From the NCBI RefSeq assembly GCF_005047355.1, contig NZ_SUMC01000042.1, positions 1 through 64,000 on the forward strand: a DNA stretch of 64,000 bases, written 5' to 3'. This document shows positions 16,735 to 25,796 of the stretch, piece after piece; position 1 is the stretch's first letter, and every line of letters begins with the position of its first letter. A program made the position numbers and the translations under genes. The DNA is from Actinacidiphila oryziradicis. Its GTDB lineage: Bacteria; Actinomycetota; Actinomycetes; Streptomycetales; Streptomycetaceae. The notes below the pieces were generated by a model. It was not told the DNA's origin. It made no database searches and worked only from the letters and a program-made list of their open reading frames with translations.

Positions 16735-17691
16735 ATGATGCCCCCTCCACCCCCTCTCGGTTTCGGCCGTTCCCGGGATGAGTTCCGCTTCGACCCCGCT
16801 TTCGACGACGACGCGCTCGTCGCCGCCCGCGCCGCCCTCACCCAGGGCCGCTGGGGCGCCGCCCGCGAGCTGCTCGTCGCGACCGGTGACACCTGGGACC
16901 GCCGAGGACACCGCCTCGTCGTCCTGGCCGAAAATCCGTCCTCCGCCGTCTGGGCGGAGGACTGGCAGATCGCGGAGCCCGACAGCGCTGACGCAGCGGC
17001 GCTGCTTGCCTGCGCCACCGTCTTACGTGCCACCAACGGCAAGGCGGACCCGGATGCCGCCCGCACGGCCTGCCACGCCGCCGCCCGGCTGGCGCCCGCC
17101 GACCCCACGCCCTGGCTGAGCCTTCTGATCCTCGCCCGCCACACCGGCACCGACGACGAGCAGTCACGCGCCTTCGACCAGGTACGGGGCCGCCATCGCA
17201 CCCACCACCACGCCCACCACCTCATGACGGCCTGCCTGGCGGAACGTCGACTGTGCGACGGCGACGCCCTCTTCCACGAGGTCTACGAGTTCGCGGAGTG
17301 GGCGGCGGGAGACGCCCCCGACGGCTCACCGCTCGCCGTGCTGCCCGTTGTGGCGCACACCGAGCGCTACCGGGTGCTCGCCGAGGCCGGGTCGAAGCCC
17401 GGCGACCCGGCGGAGTCGGGCCACTGGACGACCTGGCGGGCCCGGCAGAGTCTCAAGAGCGCTTTCGACTGGTGGCTCGAATGGGACGGTCGGGACCACC
17501 CACGGCTCTACGTCGACCTCAACTTCCTGGCCCACGCCCACTTCTTCCAGGGGCACACGGCCGAGGCCGCCGCCCTGATCAACCGGATCGGACCGTACGT
17601 CACCCGGGCTCCCTGGGCGTACCCCGACCTCAACCCGGGAAAGGCCTTCCGTGCCGCGCGCGGCTCTGTGCTCGGTCTCGGTTCGTCTTAG
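16735..17691 (+). CDS. TPR-like hypothetical protein with a TTA codon
   Basis: The 318-residue protein is soluble and mostly helical. Pairs such as DALVAARAALTQGRWGAARE, ACHAAARLAPADPTPWLSLL and DLNFLAHAHFFQGHTAEAAA look like tetratricopeptide units, so a scaffold role is likely. A TTA leucine codon at 17023-17025 (residue 97) is the only in-frame TTA I noticed in the chromosomal genes here; in Streptomyces the TTA-reading tRNA (bldA) appears late, so translation may be tied to development. The ATG at 16735 (or 16738) is downstream of GGAGG at 16717-16721. It is divergent from the HTH-TPR regulator, which could control it. No family with known function recognised. Confidence 0.72.
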   Translation: MMPPPPPLGFGRSRDEFRFDPAFDDDALVAARAALTQGRWGAARELLVATGDTWDRRGHRLVVLAENPSSAVWAEDWQIAEPDSADAAALLACATVLRATNGKADPDAARTACHAAARLAPADPTPWLSLLILARHTGTDDEQSRAFDQVRGRHRTHHHAHHLMTACLAERRLCDGDALFHEVYEFAEWAAGDAPDGSPLAVLPVVAHTERYRVLAEAGSKPGDPAESGHWTTWRARQSLKSAFDWWLEWDGRDHPRLYVDLNFLAHAHFFQGHTAEAAALINRIGPYVTRAPWAYPDLNPGKAFRAARGSVLGLGSS

Positions 17692-17755
17692 GACCCCGCA
17701 CGACGCTCAAGACCCGCACGACTCTCATCGCCCCCAACGGAAGGACCGACCAGTC

Positions 17756-19303
17756 ATGCTGACGGGTAGTACGACCGGGATCAGCACATTCAAAGGCGAG
17801 GAACGGGCGCTGCGCGCGGACCGGATGGGCACGCCGAGCCTGCTGTTCTCGGTGATCGCCGCCAGCGCCCCCCTCATGGTGGTCGCCGGTGTCATGCCGA
17901 ACGGATACGGCGTCATGGGCATCGTCGGGCAGCCGCTGGTGTTCGTGCTGCTCGGTGTGGTCCTGGCGCTGTTCAGCGTGGGCTACGCGGAGATGAGCCG
18001 TCACGTCCACAACGCGGGTGCCTTCTACGCCTACATCGCCCGTGGCCTCGGCGGCACCGCCGGAACCGGGGCATCCATCGTGGCGCTGGTCGCCTACGCC
18101 CCCCTGCAGTACGGCGTGTACGGCCTCTTCGGATTCGAGATCTCCAGCCAGCTCTCGGAACACGCCAATGTGACCGTCGCCTGGTGGATCCCCGCGCTCG
18201 GCGGGGTCGTGCTCATCGGGCTGCTCGGCTGGCTGAAGATCGACCTCAACGCCAAGGTGCTCGGCGTACTGCTGGTCATCGAGATCACCATGGTCGTCAT
18301 CTTCGACATCTCCGGCATCCTCGACCCGTCGAAGGAGGGCCTGTCCCTGCACGCCTTCAACCCCGGTACGCTGAGCGGCGCCGGGCTCGGCAGTGCGCTG
18401 GCCCTCTGCCTCGCCGGGTTCGTGGGCTTTGAGCAGTCCCCGGTGTACGCCGAGGAGACCAGCCGCCCGCAGATCCTGGTGGCCCGGGTGACCTTCCTCG
18501 CCATCGGTTTCATCTCGTTGTTCTACGCGTTGGGCTCGTGGGTGCTGACTGTCGCCACCGGGCCGTCCCACATCGTGGGGGAGTCCGCGAAACAGGGGTC
18601 CAACCTGCTCTTCACACTCGCCCAGGACCGGCTGGGCACTGGCTTCACCGATGTGCTGCACCTCTTCTTCGTGACCGGCATGTTCGCCTGCCTGCTCAGC
18701 TTCCACAACGTTGTCGCCCGCTACGCGTTCGCCATGGGCCGTGAGGGCCTGCTGCCCTCCGCGTTCGGCCGCACCAACCGGATCACCGGTGCCCCCGCGT
18801 TCGGATCGCTGCTCCAGACCGTGATCTCGTTGGCCGCGGTCGCGGTGTTCGCGATCACCGACGGCAAGCCGGCCGGCGACCCGACGGCGCCGGTGCTGCG
18901 GCTGTTCGTCTGGTCGGGCAACATCGGCGCGCTCGGCATCATGGTGCTTCTGGCGACCACCTCGATCGCCGTCATCGTCTTCTTCGTCCGGCGCGGCGCG
19001 GCGCGTGCCCAGGCCTGGAGGATCGCCGCCTCGGCTGTCGCCTGTGCGGGCCTTGCGGTGATTATCGTCTACACCGTCAGGGACTTCGATGTCCTGCTCG
19101 GCTCCGAAGCCGGCTCCCCGCTGACCTGGATCCTGCCGGGCATCGTCGGCGCCGCGGCCGTCGGCGGTTTGGCCTACGGTCTGGTGCTGCGCTCGGTCAA
19201 CCCCCAGCGGCACGCACGGATCGGCCTGGGCAACGAGGCCGTCCAGATCTCCAAGGCCCGCGCGTCCGGCGGGCCCGGCGCCCCGGACAGCGCCGCCACG
19301 TGA
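17756..19303 (+). CDS. APC-superfamily amino acid/amine permease
   Basis: About twelve membrane spans fill the 515 residues. The APC hallmark appears in helix 1 (SLLFSVIAASAPLMVVAGVM) and the conserved helix-2 to loop segment AEMSRHVHNAGAFYAYIARG. The cytoplasmic ends carry YAEETSRPQ and YAFAMGREGLLPSAFG, both typical of amino-acid/polyamine transporters. It probably imports an amine or amino acid by proton symport. The ATG at 17756 follows GGAAGGA. The copper amine oxidase is 75 bp downstream on the same strand, so the likely cargo is an amine that the oxidase degrades. A hairpin lies between the two genes. Confidence 0.87.
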   Translation: MLTGSTTGISTFKGEERALRADRMGTPSLLFSVIAASAPLMVVAGVMPNGYGVMGIVGQPLVFVLLGVVLALFSVGYAEMSRHVHNAGAFYAYIARGLGGTAGTGASIVALVAYAPLQYGVYGLFGFEISSQLSEHANVTVAWWIPALGGVVLIGLLGWLKIDLNAKVLGVLLVIEITMVVIFDISGILDPSKEGLSLHAFNPGTLSGAGLGSALALCLAGFVGFEQSPVYAEETSRPQILVARVTFLAIGFISLFYALGSWVLTVATGPSHIVGESAKQGSNLLFTLAQDRLGTGFTDVLHLFFVTGMFACLLSFHNVVARYAFAMGREGLLPSAFGRTNRITGAPAFGSLLQTVISLAAVAVFAITDGKPAGDPTAPVLRLFVWSGNIGALGIMVLLATTSIAVIVFFVRRGAARAQAWRIAASAVACAGLAVIIVYTVRDFDVLLGSEAGSPLTWILPGIVGAAAVGGLAYGLVLRSVNPQRHARIGLGNEAVQISKARASGGPGAPDSAAT

Positions 19304-19307
19304 TCCC

Positions 19308-19341
19308 GGCCCGCCGCTGCCTCCCGGCGCGGCGGCGGGCC
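19308..19341 (+). terminator. Hairpin between permease and amine oxidase
   Basis: GGCCCGCCGC (19308-19317) pairs perfectly with GCGGCGGGCC (19332-19341) over a 14-base loop and is followed by GTTCCCCTTTT. It may terminate or attenuate transcription so that the oxidase is made at a different level from the permease. Confidence 0.55.
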
Positions 19342-19377
19342 GTTCCCCTTTTCCAGCACGTACGGAAGAGTTGCCTC

Positions 19378-21294
19378 ATGTCGTCCCGCTGCCACACCGA
19401 ATCCGCGGCCGCCGCCCCCCACCCCCTCGACCCGCTGTCCGCCGACGAGATCAGCGCGGCCCGCCGCATCCTCATGGAAGCAGGCAAGGTCGCCGGGTCG
19501 ACCCGGTTCCCGCTGGTGCTGCTGGACGAGCCCGACCGGCATGTCGCCGCCGCCCACCTCGACGGCGACCCGGTGGCACGGCGGCTGCGGGCCACCCTCC
19601 TGGACTCCGCGACCGGGGTCTGCGCGGAGGCCCTGGTCGATGTCACCGCGGGCGTTGTCGTCTCGTTCCGCGAGCTCGATGTGGCGGTGGAGGGGCAGCC
19701 GCCGGTGACCTTCGAGGAGTTCGAGATCGTCAACGCGGTCTGCAAGGCCGACCCGGGGTGGCGCGAGGCGATGGCCGCGCGCGGCATCACCGACACCACG
19801 CTGGCCATCGCGGGCCCCCTGGGCGCGGGCGCCCTGACCTTCGACGACCGGCCCGGCGCGCGGCTGGCGCGAGCACTGACCTGGACGCGCTGCAGCGCCG
19901 ACGACAGCTGCTGGGCGCACCCGGTGGCGGGCCTGGTCGCCGACGTCGATGTGATCGAACGCCGGGTCATCCGGCTCATCGACACCGGAGTCGTTCCGGT
20001 CCCGGCCGAATGCGGCCGCTGCGAGACCGAGTTCAACGGTCCGGTCCGTACCGATCTGCGCCCGCTGGAGATCAGCCAGCCCGAAGGCCCCTCCTTCGCC
20101 CTCGCCGGGAACCTCCTCAGCTGGCAGAACTGGAGCTTCCGGGTCGACTTCAACGCCCGTGAGGGGCTGGTGCTGCACCGCGTCACCCACCGTGACGGCG
20201 ACCGTGAGCGCCCGGTGCTGCACCGCGCGTCCCTCGGCGAGATGGCGGTGGCGTACGCCGACACCGAGGAGACCCGCAACTGGGTAACCTTCCTCGACGC
20301 GGGGGAGTACTCGCTCGGCCGCAACGCCAACGCGCTACGGCTGGGCTGCGACTGCCTCGGCGAGATCAGCTACCTCGACGCCGTGGTCGCCGACGACCTG
20401 GGCAACCCCGAGACACTCCTCAACGTCATCTGCATCCACGAGGAGGACCACGGGCTGCTCTGGAAGCACACCGACATCTTCAACGAGATGGCTGCCGAGA
20501 GCCGTCGCTCGCGCCGCCTGGTCGTCTCCTACATCGCGACCGTCGGGCACTACACCTATGGTTTCTACTGGTACTTCCACCAGGACGGCACCGTCGGCTT
20601 CGAGGCCAAGTCAACCGGCGTGGTCCAGACCACCGCCGTCCTGCCGGGCGAAGGCTCGGCGTACGGGACCGAGGTCGCCCCCGGCCTGCTCGCTCCCTTC
20701 CACCAGCACCTCTTCTCGGTACGCCTCGACATGGCCGTCGACGGCCCGGACAACACGGTCGAGGAAGTCGACATCGTTCCCGTCCCCACCGGCCCGGACA
20801 ATCCCAACGGCAACTCCTTCACCACCAGGGCCACCCCCATCACCGACAGCGCGGACGGCGGACGGCTGGCCGACCCGGCGGCGGGCCGCCGCTGGCGGAT
20901 CACCAACCCGGGCTCGCTCAACCGGATGGGGCAGCCGGTCGCCTACACCCTCACCCCGCAGCCCGGCCCGGTACTGCTCGCGCAGCCCGACTCGGCGGTC
21001 GCCAAGCGCGTCACCTACGGCACCAAACACCTCTGGGTGACCCGCTACCGTCCCGACCGGCGGTATCCGGCCGGTGAATACCCCAACCAGAACGCCGGTG
21101 GCGCGGGCATCCCCGAGTGGACGGCGGCGGGGGAGTCGCTGGAGAACACCGAACTCACCCTCTGGCACACCTTCGGCCCCACCCACGTGCCCCGGCTGGA
21201 GGACTGGCCGGTCATGCCCGTGGACCACAGCGGTTTCACCCTCAAGCCCACCGGGTTCTTCGACCGCAACCCCGCTCTCGACCTGCCCCGGTGA
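19378..21294 (+). CDS. Copper amine oxidase with a non-canonical TPQ motif
   Basis: The 638-residue protein covers the D2, D3 and catalytic domains of bacterial amine oxidases (tyramine/phenethylamine type), which turn primary amines into aldehydes, ammonia and peroxide. The catalytic base is present (Asp307 in FLDAGEY), as are the copper ligands His442 and His444 (HQHLF) and the likely third, His603 (PTHVPR). The cofactor Tyr is kept as Tyr392, but the invariant N-Y-D/E has become H-Y-T (TVGHYTYGFYW). Asn and Asp normally orient the precursor for TPQ formation, so biogenesis or activity may differ. The ATG at 19378 gives the expected N-terminus. Co-directional with the permease at 17756. Confidence 0.88.
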   Translation: MSSRCHTESAAAAPHPLDPLSADEISAARRILMEAGKVAGSTRFPLVLLDEPDRHVAAAHLDGDPVARRLRATLLDSATGVCAEALVDVTAGVVVSFRELDVAVEGQPPVTFEEFEIVNAVCKADPGWREAMAARGITDTTLAIAGPLGAGALTFDDRPGARLARALTWTRCSADDSCWAHPVAGLVADVDVIERRVIRLIDTGVVPVPAECGRCETEFNGPVRTDLRPLEISQPEGPSFALAGNLLSWQNWSFRVDFNAREGLVLHRVTHRDGDRERPVLHRASLGEMAVAYADTEETRNWVTFLDAGEYSLGRNANALRLGCDCLGEISYLDAVVADDLGNPETLLNVICIHEEDHGLLWKHTDIFNEMAAESRRSRRLVVSYIATVGHYTYGFYWYFHQDGTVGFEAKSTGVVQTTAVLPGEGSAYGTEVAPGLLAPFHQHLFSVRLDMAVDGPDNTVEEVDIVPVPTGPDNPNGNSFTTRATPITDSADGGRLADPAAGRRWRITNPGSLNRMGQPVAYTLTPQPGPVLLAQPDSAVAKRVTYGTKHLWVTRYRPDRRYPAGEYPNQNAGGAGIPEWTAAGESLENTELTLWHTFGPTHVPRLEDWPVMPVDHSGFTLKPTGFFDRNPALDLPR

Positions 21295-21322
21295 CAGGGG
21301 GTGACAGGCAGGTGATGACGCA

Positions 21323-22140
21323 TCAGTGAAAGGACGGGATCCACAGCCGGGCCTTGTAGAACTCCGCCCCCGGGCGGGTCAGGGAGAACGCCTTCTTCCC
21401 CCCGGCGTCGAAGAAGTCGATCGTCGGGCCGCCCCAGGCACGGGGTCCCGCGTTGTCGGCCTTGGCCCGTACCCGGATCCCGGACGGCTGGCTGACATAC
21501 GCCTTCACGCCGTTGGTGCCGTCCACCTCGTGGTATTCGTTCGCCTTGATGCCCAACCGGTACACGCCGTAGGAGTCGGTGAACCACAGACCGTCCGGTT
21601 CCCCGTACACCGGTTGGACATCATGACCAGTGCCTTTGAAGGCGGTGCGGCTGTGCACGGTGAGCTTGGTGGACGCACCCGTGCGTGCTGGTGGCCGATC
21701 GCCCACAGGCAGCTGTGGGCCGGGTCGTAGAGCACACCGTGTGCCATTTCCAGGGCGATGGTCCGGAACGGCTCCGTGTGCGTGGAGTCCGCGTACAGCC
21801 GCAGCTCGCCGGAAGCGCTGCTCGCGACGACGATGACCCCGCCGGCGATCCGTTCGACAGCGTGCGGATTGCCGCCGGGGACGGCATGCCACACCACCTT
21901 CTTGGAGTCCCGCCGCAGCATGCCCACCCAGCCGCCCGACGCGGCCACCAGCACCACCGGCCCGTACGCCCGCGTGCTGCGCATCCGTACGTCCGAGAGG
22001 TTGTCCCACACCGTCCCGGCACCGCCGGGTGCGCTCCACCGCCATTTCACCGCTCCGGCTGTCGCCCAGTCGGCGTCCTGGTCGAAGACGATGATGTCGT
22101 TCGTCGTCTGCTCGGTCGTGACCCCGAGATAGTTTGTCAT
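21323..22140 (-). pseudogene. Frameshifted DUF6528-like beta-propeller protein
   Basis: From the ATG at 22138-22140 the frame reads VTTEQTTNDIIVFD, KWRWSAPGG, RRDSKKVVWHAVPGGNPHAV and LEMAHGVLYDPAHSCLWAIG, propeller-like repeats of an uncharacterised actinobacterial protein. Near 21690-21710 the frame shifts, and the true C-terminus continues in another frame: TKLTVHSRTAFKGTGHDVQ, DGLWFTDSYGVYRLG, PTIDFFDAGGKKAF, ending LWIPSFH at 21323. A single indel therefore splits it. GGGGG lies ahead of the start. Without the frameshift it would be about 270 residues. Confidence 0.68.
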
Positions 22141-22190
22141 GTCAAAATCCCCCGATTCCCGATACCTGCTGATACGCAGGGGACGGAAAA

Positions 22191-22727
22191 ATGGCTCCCG
22201 GAGCAGTCAAGGTCCCTGCCAGGATGCCGTGTGTGAACGCAACGAAAGGGTGGGAGGTCGCCCCCCTCCCCGTCGGCCACCCGGAGTCGGCCGCCCTGAT
22301 CAGGCAGTACTACGACGACATCGCCGGCCGCTACTACGGACGCCCCGTCACCACCGCCGAACTGGACGCGATAGTGGAGGAATTCACCAGCGACGATCTC
22401 ACCGCGCCCACCGGGCATTTCCTCGTGGGGTGGTACGACGGCCGCTCCGCGGGCTGTGCGGGCCTGCGCGTCCTCGACACGCGAACCGCCGAGCTGACCC
22501 GCGTCTACATACGCCCCGGCGCGCGCGGCACCGGCGGTGGAGGGCAGCTGCTGGCAGCGGCCGAACTGGCCGCCCGCGATGTTCTCGGAGTGTCGGTGAT
22601 CCGGCTCGACACACGAAGGGACCTGGTTGAGGCCCGCGGCCTGTACGCCAAGCACGGCTACGCCGAGATCCCCGCCTATAACAATGGCGAGTACGCCGAC
22701 CACTGGTTCGAGAAGAAACTGGACTGA
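22191..22727 (+). CDS. GNAT-family N-acetyltransferase
   Basis: The 178-residue protein has the acetyl-CoA motif A of the GNAT fold (LTRVYIRPGARGTGGGGQLL) followed by VIRLDTRRDLVEARGLYAKHGY, the usual beta4-alpha3 and motif B. It should acetylate an amine on a small molecule or protein; the acceptor is not evident. The ATG at 22191 is preceded by AGGGGACGG. A GTG at 22233 is possible and would remove 14 residues that are not family-like. It stands alone, divergent from the broken DUF6528-like gene. Confidence 0.82.
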   Translation: MAPGAVKVPARMPCVNATKGWEVAPLPVGHPESAALIRQYYDDIAGRYYGRPVTTAELDAIVEEFTSDDLTAPTGHFLVGWYDGRSAGCAGLRVLDTRTAELTRVYIRPGARGTGGGGQLLAAAELAARDVLGVSVIRLDTRRDLVEARGLYAKHGYAEIPAYNNGEYADHWFEKKLD

Positions 22728-22818
22728 GCCGCCCCCGTCGGCGAGGAGCGCGGCGCCGCTGGGCCAGGCTGGGCGATAATGCACCGGACAGTCCAGCGAG
22801 AAAGCAGGTCAGTACATC

Positions 22819-25188
22819 GTGACGACGTCCGTTGAGCGCAGGATCGCCGAGGAGCTCGGTGTACGGGAAGGGCAGGTACAGGCGGCCGTCGACCTGCTCG
22901 ACGGCGGGGCCACCGTGCCCTTCATCGCCCGGTACCGCAAGGAGGCCACCGGCACTCTCGACGACGCGCAGCTGCGCACCCTGGAAGAGCGGCTGCGCTA
23001 TCTGCGCGAGCTGGATGAGCGGCGGGCCGCGATCCTGGAGTCCGTCGAGTCGCAGGGCAAGCTCGACGACGCGCTGCGGGCGCAGATCCTCGCCGCCGAG
23101 TCCAAGGCGCGCCTGGAGGACATCTACCTGCCGTTCAAACCCAAGCGCCGCACCAAGGCGCAGATCGCCCGCGAAGCCGGCCTGGAGCCGCTCGCCGACC
23201 GTCTCCTCGCCGACCCCGGCCTGGACCCGCAGACGGAGGCGGCCTCCTACGTCGACGCGGACAAGGGCGTGGAGGACCCGGCCGCCGCCCTGGAGGGGGC
23301 CAGGGCGATCCTCACCGAGCGGTTCTCCGAGGACGCCGACCTCGTCGGCGAGCTGCGCAGCCGCATGTGGTCGCAGGGGCGCCTCGTCGCCAAGGTACGG
23401 GAGGGCAAGGAGGAGGCGGGCGCGAAGTTCGCCGACTACTTCGACTTCGCCGAGCCCTTCACCAAGCTGCCCTCGCACCGGGTGCTGGCGATGCTGCGCG
23501 GCGAGAAGGAGGACGTCCTCGACCTCACCATGGAGCCGGAGGAGCCCGTGGACGGGCCCTCCAGCTTCGAGCGCGCGATCGCCCACCGCTTCGGCGTCAC
23601 CGAGCGCGGCCGTCCCGGTGACAAATGGCTCGCCGACACCGTCCGTTGGGCCTGGCGCACCCGTTTCCTGGTGCGCCTCGGCATCGACCTGCGCGTCCAG
23701 CTGCGCCAGGAGGCCGAGGACGAGGCGGTACGTGTCTTCGCCTCCAACCTCCGCGACCTGCTGCTCGCCGCCCCGGCCGGCACCCGCGCCACCATGGGAC
23801 TCGACCCCGGCTTCCGTACCGGCGTGAAGGTCGCCGTCGTCGACGCCACCGGCAAGGTCACCGCCACCGAGACGATCTACCCCCATGTGCCGCGCAACAA
23901 GTGGGACGAGTCCATCGCGACCCTGGCCCGGCTCTCCAAGGCCCACGATGTCGACCTGATCGCCATCGGCAATGGCACCGCCTCCCGCGAGACCGACAAG
24001 CTCGCCGCCGACCTCATCAGGCTCCACCCCGACCTGAAGCTCACCAAGGCCGTCGTCTCCGAAGCAGGCGCCTCGGTCTACTCCGCCTCCGCCTACGCCT
24101 CCGCCGAACTCCCCGAGCTGGACGTCTCGCTGCGCGGCGCCGTCTCCATCGCCCGCCGCCTCCAGGACCCGCTGGCCGAACTCGTCAAGATCGACCCGAA
24201 GTCGATCGGCGTCGGCCAGTACCAGCACGACCTGTCCGAGCTGAAGCTCTCCCGCTCCCTCGACGCCGTCGTCGAGGACTGCGTGAACGGCGTCGGCGTC
24301 GATGTCAACACCGCCTCCGCGCCCCTGCTGCGCCGCGTCTCCGGCATCACGGAGGGCCTGGCCACCAACATCGTGGCCCACCGAGACACCAATGGCCCCT
24401 TCCGGACCCGCAAAGCCATCAAGGACGTCGCCCGGCTCGGACCCAAGGCCTACGAGCAGTGCGCCGGCTTCCTCCGCATCCCCGACGGCGACGACCCGCT
24501 GGACGCCTCCAGCGTGCACCCCGAGGCATACCCGGTGGTCCGGCGGATCAGCGCCGCGGCGCGCACCGACGTCAAGGCGCTGCTCGGCAACGGCCAGGTG
24601 CTGCGCAGCCTGAAGCCGCAGGAGTTCGTCGACGACACCTTCGGACTGCCGACCGTCACCGACATCCTCACCGAGCTGGAGAAGCCGGGGCGTGACCCGC
24701 GGCCGGCCTTCCAGACAGCCACCTTCAAGGAGGGCGTCGAGCAGCTGAAGGACCTCCAGCCGGGCATGGTGCTGGAAGGTGTCGTCACCAACGTCGCCGC
24801 TTTCGGCGCCTTCGTCGATGTCGGCGTCCACCAGGACGGTCTGGTGCATGTCTCGGCGATGTCCAAAACCTTCGTCAGCGACCCGCGTGATGTGGTCAAG
24901 CCAGGCGACATCGTCCGCGTCAAGGTCCTCGACGTGGACATCCCGCGCAAGCGGATCTCCCTGACGCTGCGGCTGGACGACGAAGCGGCTCCAAAAGGCA
25001 GCAAGGACGCCAGGGACGGTGCGGACGGCAAGGAGCGTACGGAGCAGCGCGGTCCGCGCGGTGGCGGCGACCGCCGGGGCACTCCGCCCCGTCAGTCCCG
25101 TGGCGGCGGCGCCCCGGCCCCGGCAGGCGGAGCCATGGCCGACGCGCTGCGCAGGGCGGGCCTTGGCAGGGACCTGGGCGGCCGCTGA
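22819..25188 (+). CDS. tex: Tex-family RNA-binding transcription accessory protein
   Basis: The 789-residue chain matches Tex over its length: the N-terminal helical block (EELGVREGQVQAAVDLLDGG, VPFIARYRKEATGTLDDAQL), a YqgF/RNase H-like domain (GLDPGFRTGVKVAVVDATGK), helix-hairpin-helix motifs (DVNTASAPLLRRVSGI, SGITEGLATNIVAHRD) and a C-terminal S1 RNA-binding domain (LEGVVTNVAAFGAFVDVGVH, DGLVHVSAMS). Tex is a cytoplasmic nucleic-acid binder linked to transcription and stress tolerance, generally not essential. A basic, Gly-rich tail follows the S1 domain. GTG start with AGAAAGCAGG nearby. It is a monocistronic gene. Confidence 0.95.
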   Translation: MTTSVERRIAEELGVREGQVQAAVDLLDGGATVPFIARYRKEATGTLDDAQLRTLEERLRYLRELDERRAAILESVESQGKLDDALRAQILAAESKARLEDIYLPFKPKRRTKAQIAREAGLEPLADRLLADPGLDPQTEAASYVDADKGVEDPAAALEGARAILTERFSEDADLVGELRSRMWSQGRLVAKVREGKEEAGAKFADYFDFAEPFTKLPSHRVLAMLRGEKEDVLDLTMEPEEPVDGPSSFERAIAHRFGVTERGRPGDKWLADTVRWAWRTRFLVRLGIDLRVQLRQEAEDEAVRVFASNLRDLLLAAPAGTRATMGLDPGFRTGVKVAVVDATGKVTATETIYPHVPRNKWDESIATLARLSKAHDVDLIAIGNGTASRETDKLAADLIRLHPDLKLTKAVVSEAGASVYSASAYASAELPELDVSLRGAVSIARRLQDPLAELVKIDPKSIGVGQYQHDLSELKLSRSLDAVVEDCVNGVGVDVNTASAPLLRRVSGITEGLATNIVAHRDTNGPFRTRKAIKDVARLGPKAYEQCAGFLRIPDGDDPLDASSVHPEAYPVVRRISAAARTDVKALLGNGQVLRSLKPQEFVDDTFGLPTVTDILTELEKPGRDPRPAFQTATFKEGVEQLKDLQPGMVLEGVVTNVAAFGAFVDVGVHQDGLVHVSAMSKTFVSDPRDVVKPGDIVRVKVLDVDIPRKRISLTLRLDDEAAPKGSKDARDGADGKERTEQRGPRGGGDRRGTPPRQSRGGGAPAPAGGAMADALRRAGLGRDLGGR

Positions 25189-25300
25189 CAGGCGCTCAAG
25201 GCAGCGGCTGAGGGCAGCCGCTGGAGTCGTGTGCAACCATTGGCGGCCCTGAAGTGTCATATACGACGTACGTGACACAAAGCACCATACGGGGAGCAGT

Positions 25301-25642
25301 ATGAACATTTTGTCGTACATCGGGCACCGGGTGGCCGCCACGGGGGCTGTCGCCGTCCTGGCCGGGGCGGGGGCGCTGGCCGCCGCTCCGGCGGCTGCCG
25401 CAGCCGAACTGCCCCAGGGCAAGGTCGTGTCCCGCGTCACCCTGAGCATCCGGTCCGAACCGACGTCCAAATCCACGTTCCTGGGCGGTTTCGCTCCCGG
25501 CACGGTCGTCCCGCTGTACTGCAAGACGCACGGGCAGAAGGTGGACGGCAACGACCTGTGGTATCCGCTCGGCGGCCCCAAGCCGGGCTGGGTGGCCGCG
25601 CGCTATGTGAAGAACCTGGCGCCAGCGGGCTACTGCAATTAG
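25301..25642 (+). CDS. Small secreted SH3-domain protein
   Basis: The 113-residue protein has a signal peptide (HRVAATGAVAVLAGAGALAA) and then an SH3-like bacterial domain (VTLSIRSEPTSKSTFLGGFA, GTVVPLYCKTHGQKVDGN, LWYPLG, GWVAARYVKNL). Two Cys (in YCKT and near the C-terminus) could form a disulphide. Such domains often bind cell wall or are released as small secreted proteins. The ATG has GGGGAGCAG ahead. It lies alone between tex and the S15 peptidase. Confidence 0.82.
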   Translation: MNILSYIGHRVAATGAVAVLAGAGALAAAPAAAAAELPQGKVVSRVTLSIRSEPTSKSTFLGGFAPGTVVPLYCKTHGQKVDGNDLWYPLGGPKPGWVAARYVKNLAPAGYCN

Positions 25643-25762
25643 CGGAACGGTCCGTTCCGTGACTGCGGGCCCGGGGTCCGGCACCGCACCGGACCCCGGG
25701 CCCGCCGGACTCACGCGGCACAACGGGCCCACCGGTTCCGCATCTTGTCCGGTAACCCCCTG

Positions 25763-25790
25763 TTGGCATGGCGCGGCCAACCGCTACCGT
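25763..25790 (+). promoter_or_regulatory. Promoter of the S15 peptidase gene, leaderless
   Basis: TTGGCA (25763-25768) and TACCGT (25785-25790) are 16 bp apart, and the GTG start is six bases after the -10 box. No Shine-Dalgarno is present. Confidence 0.55.
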
Positions 25791-25796
25791 CCGCCC

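Noticed and set aside
22399-25581. 1,060-residue minus strand ORF opposite tex
   Set aside because: Antisense shadow of the well-supported tex gene, with low-complexity Gly/Val/Asp composition.
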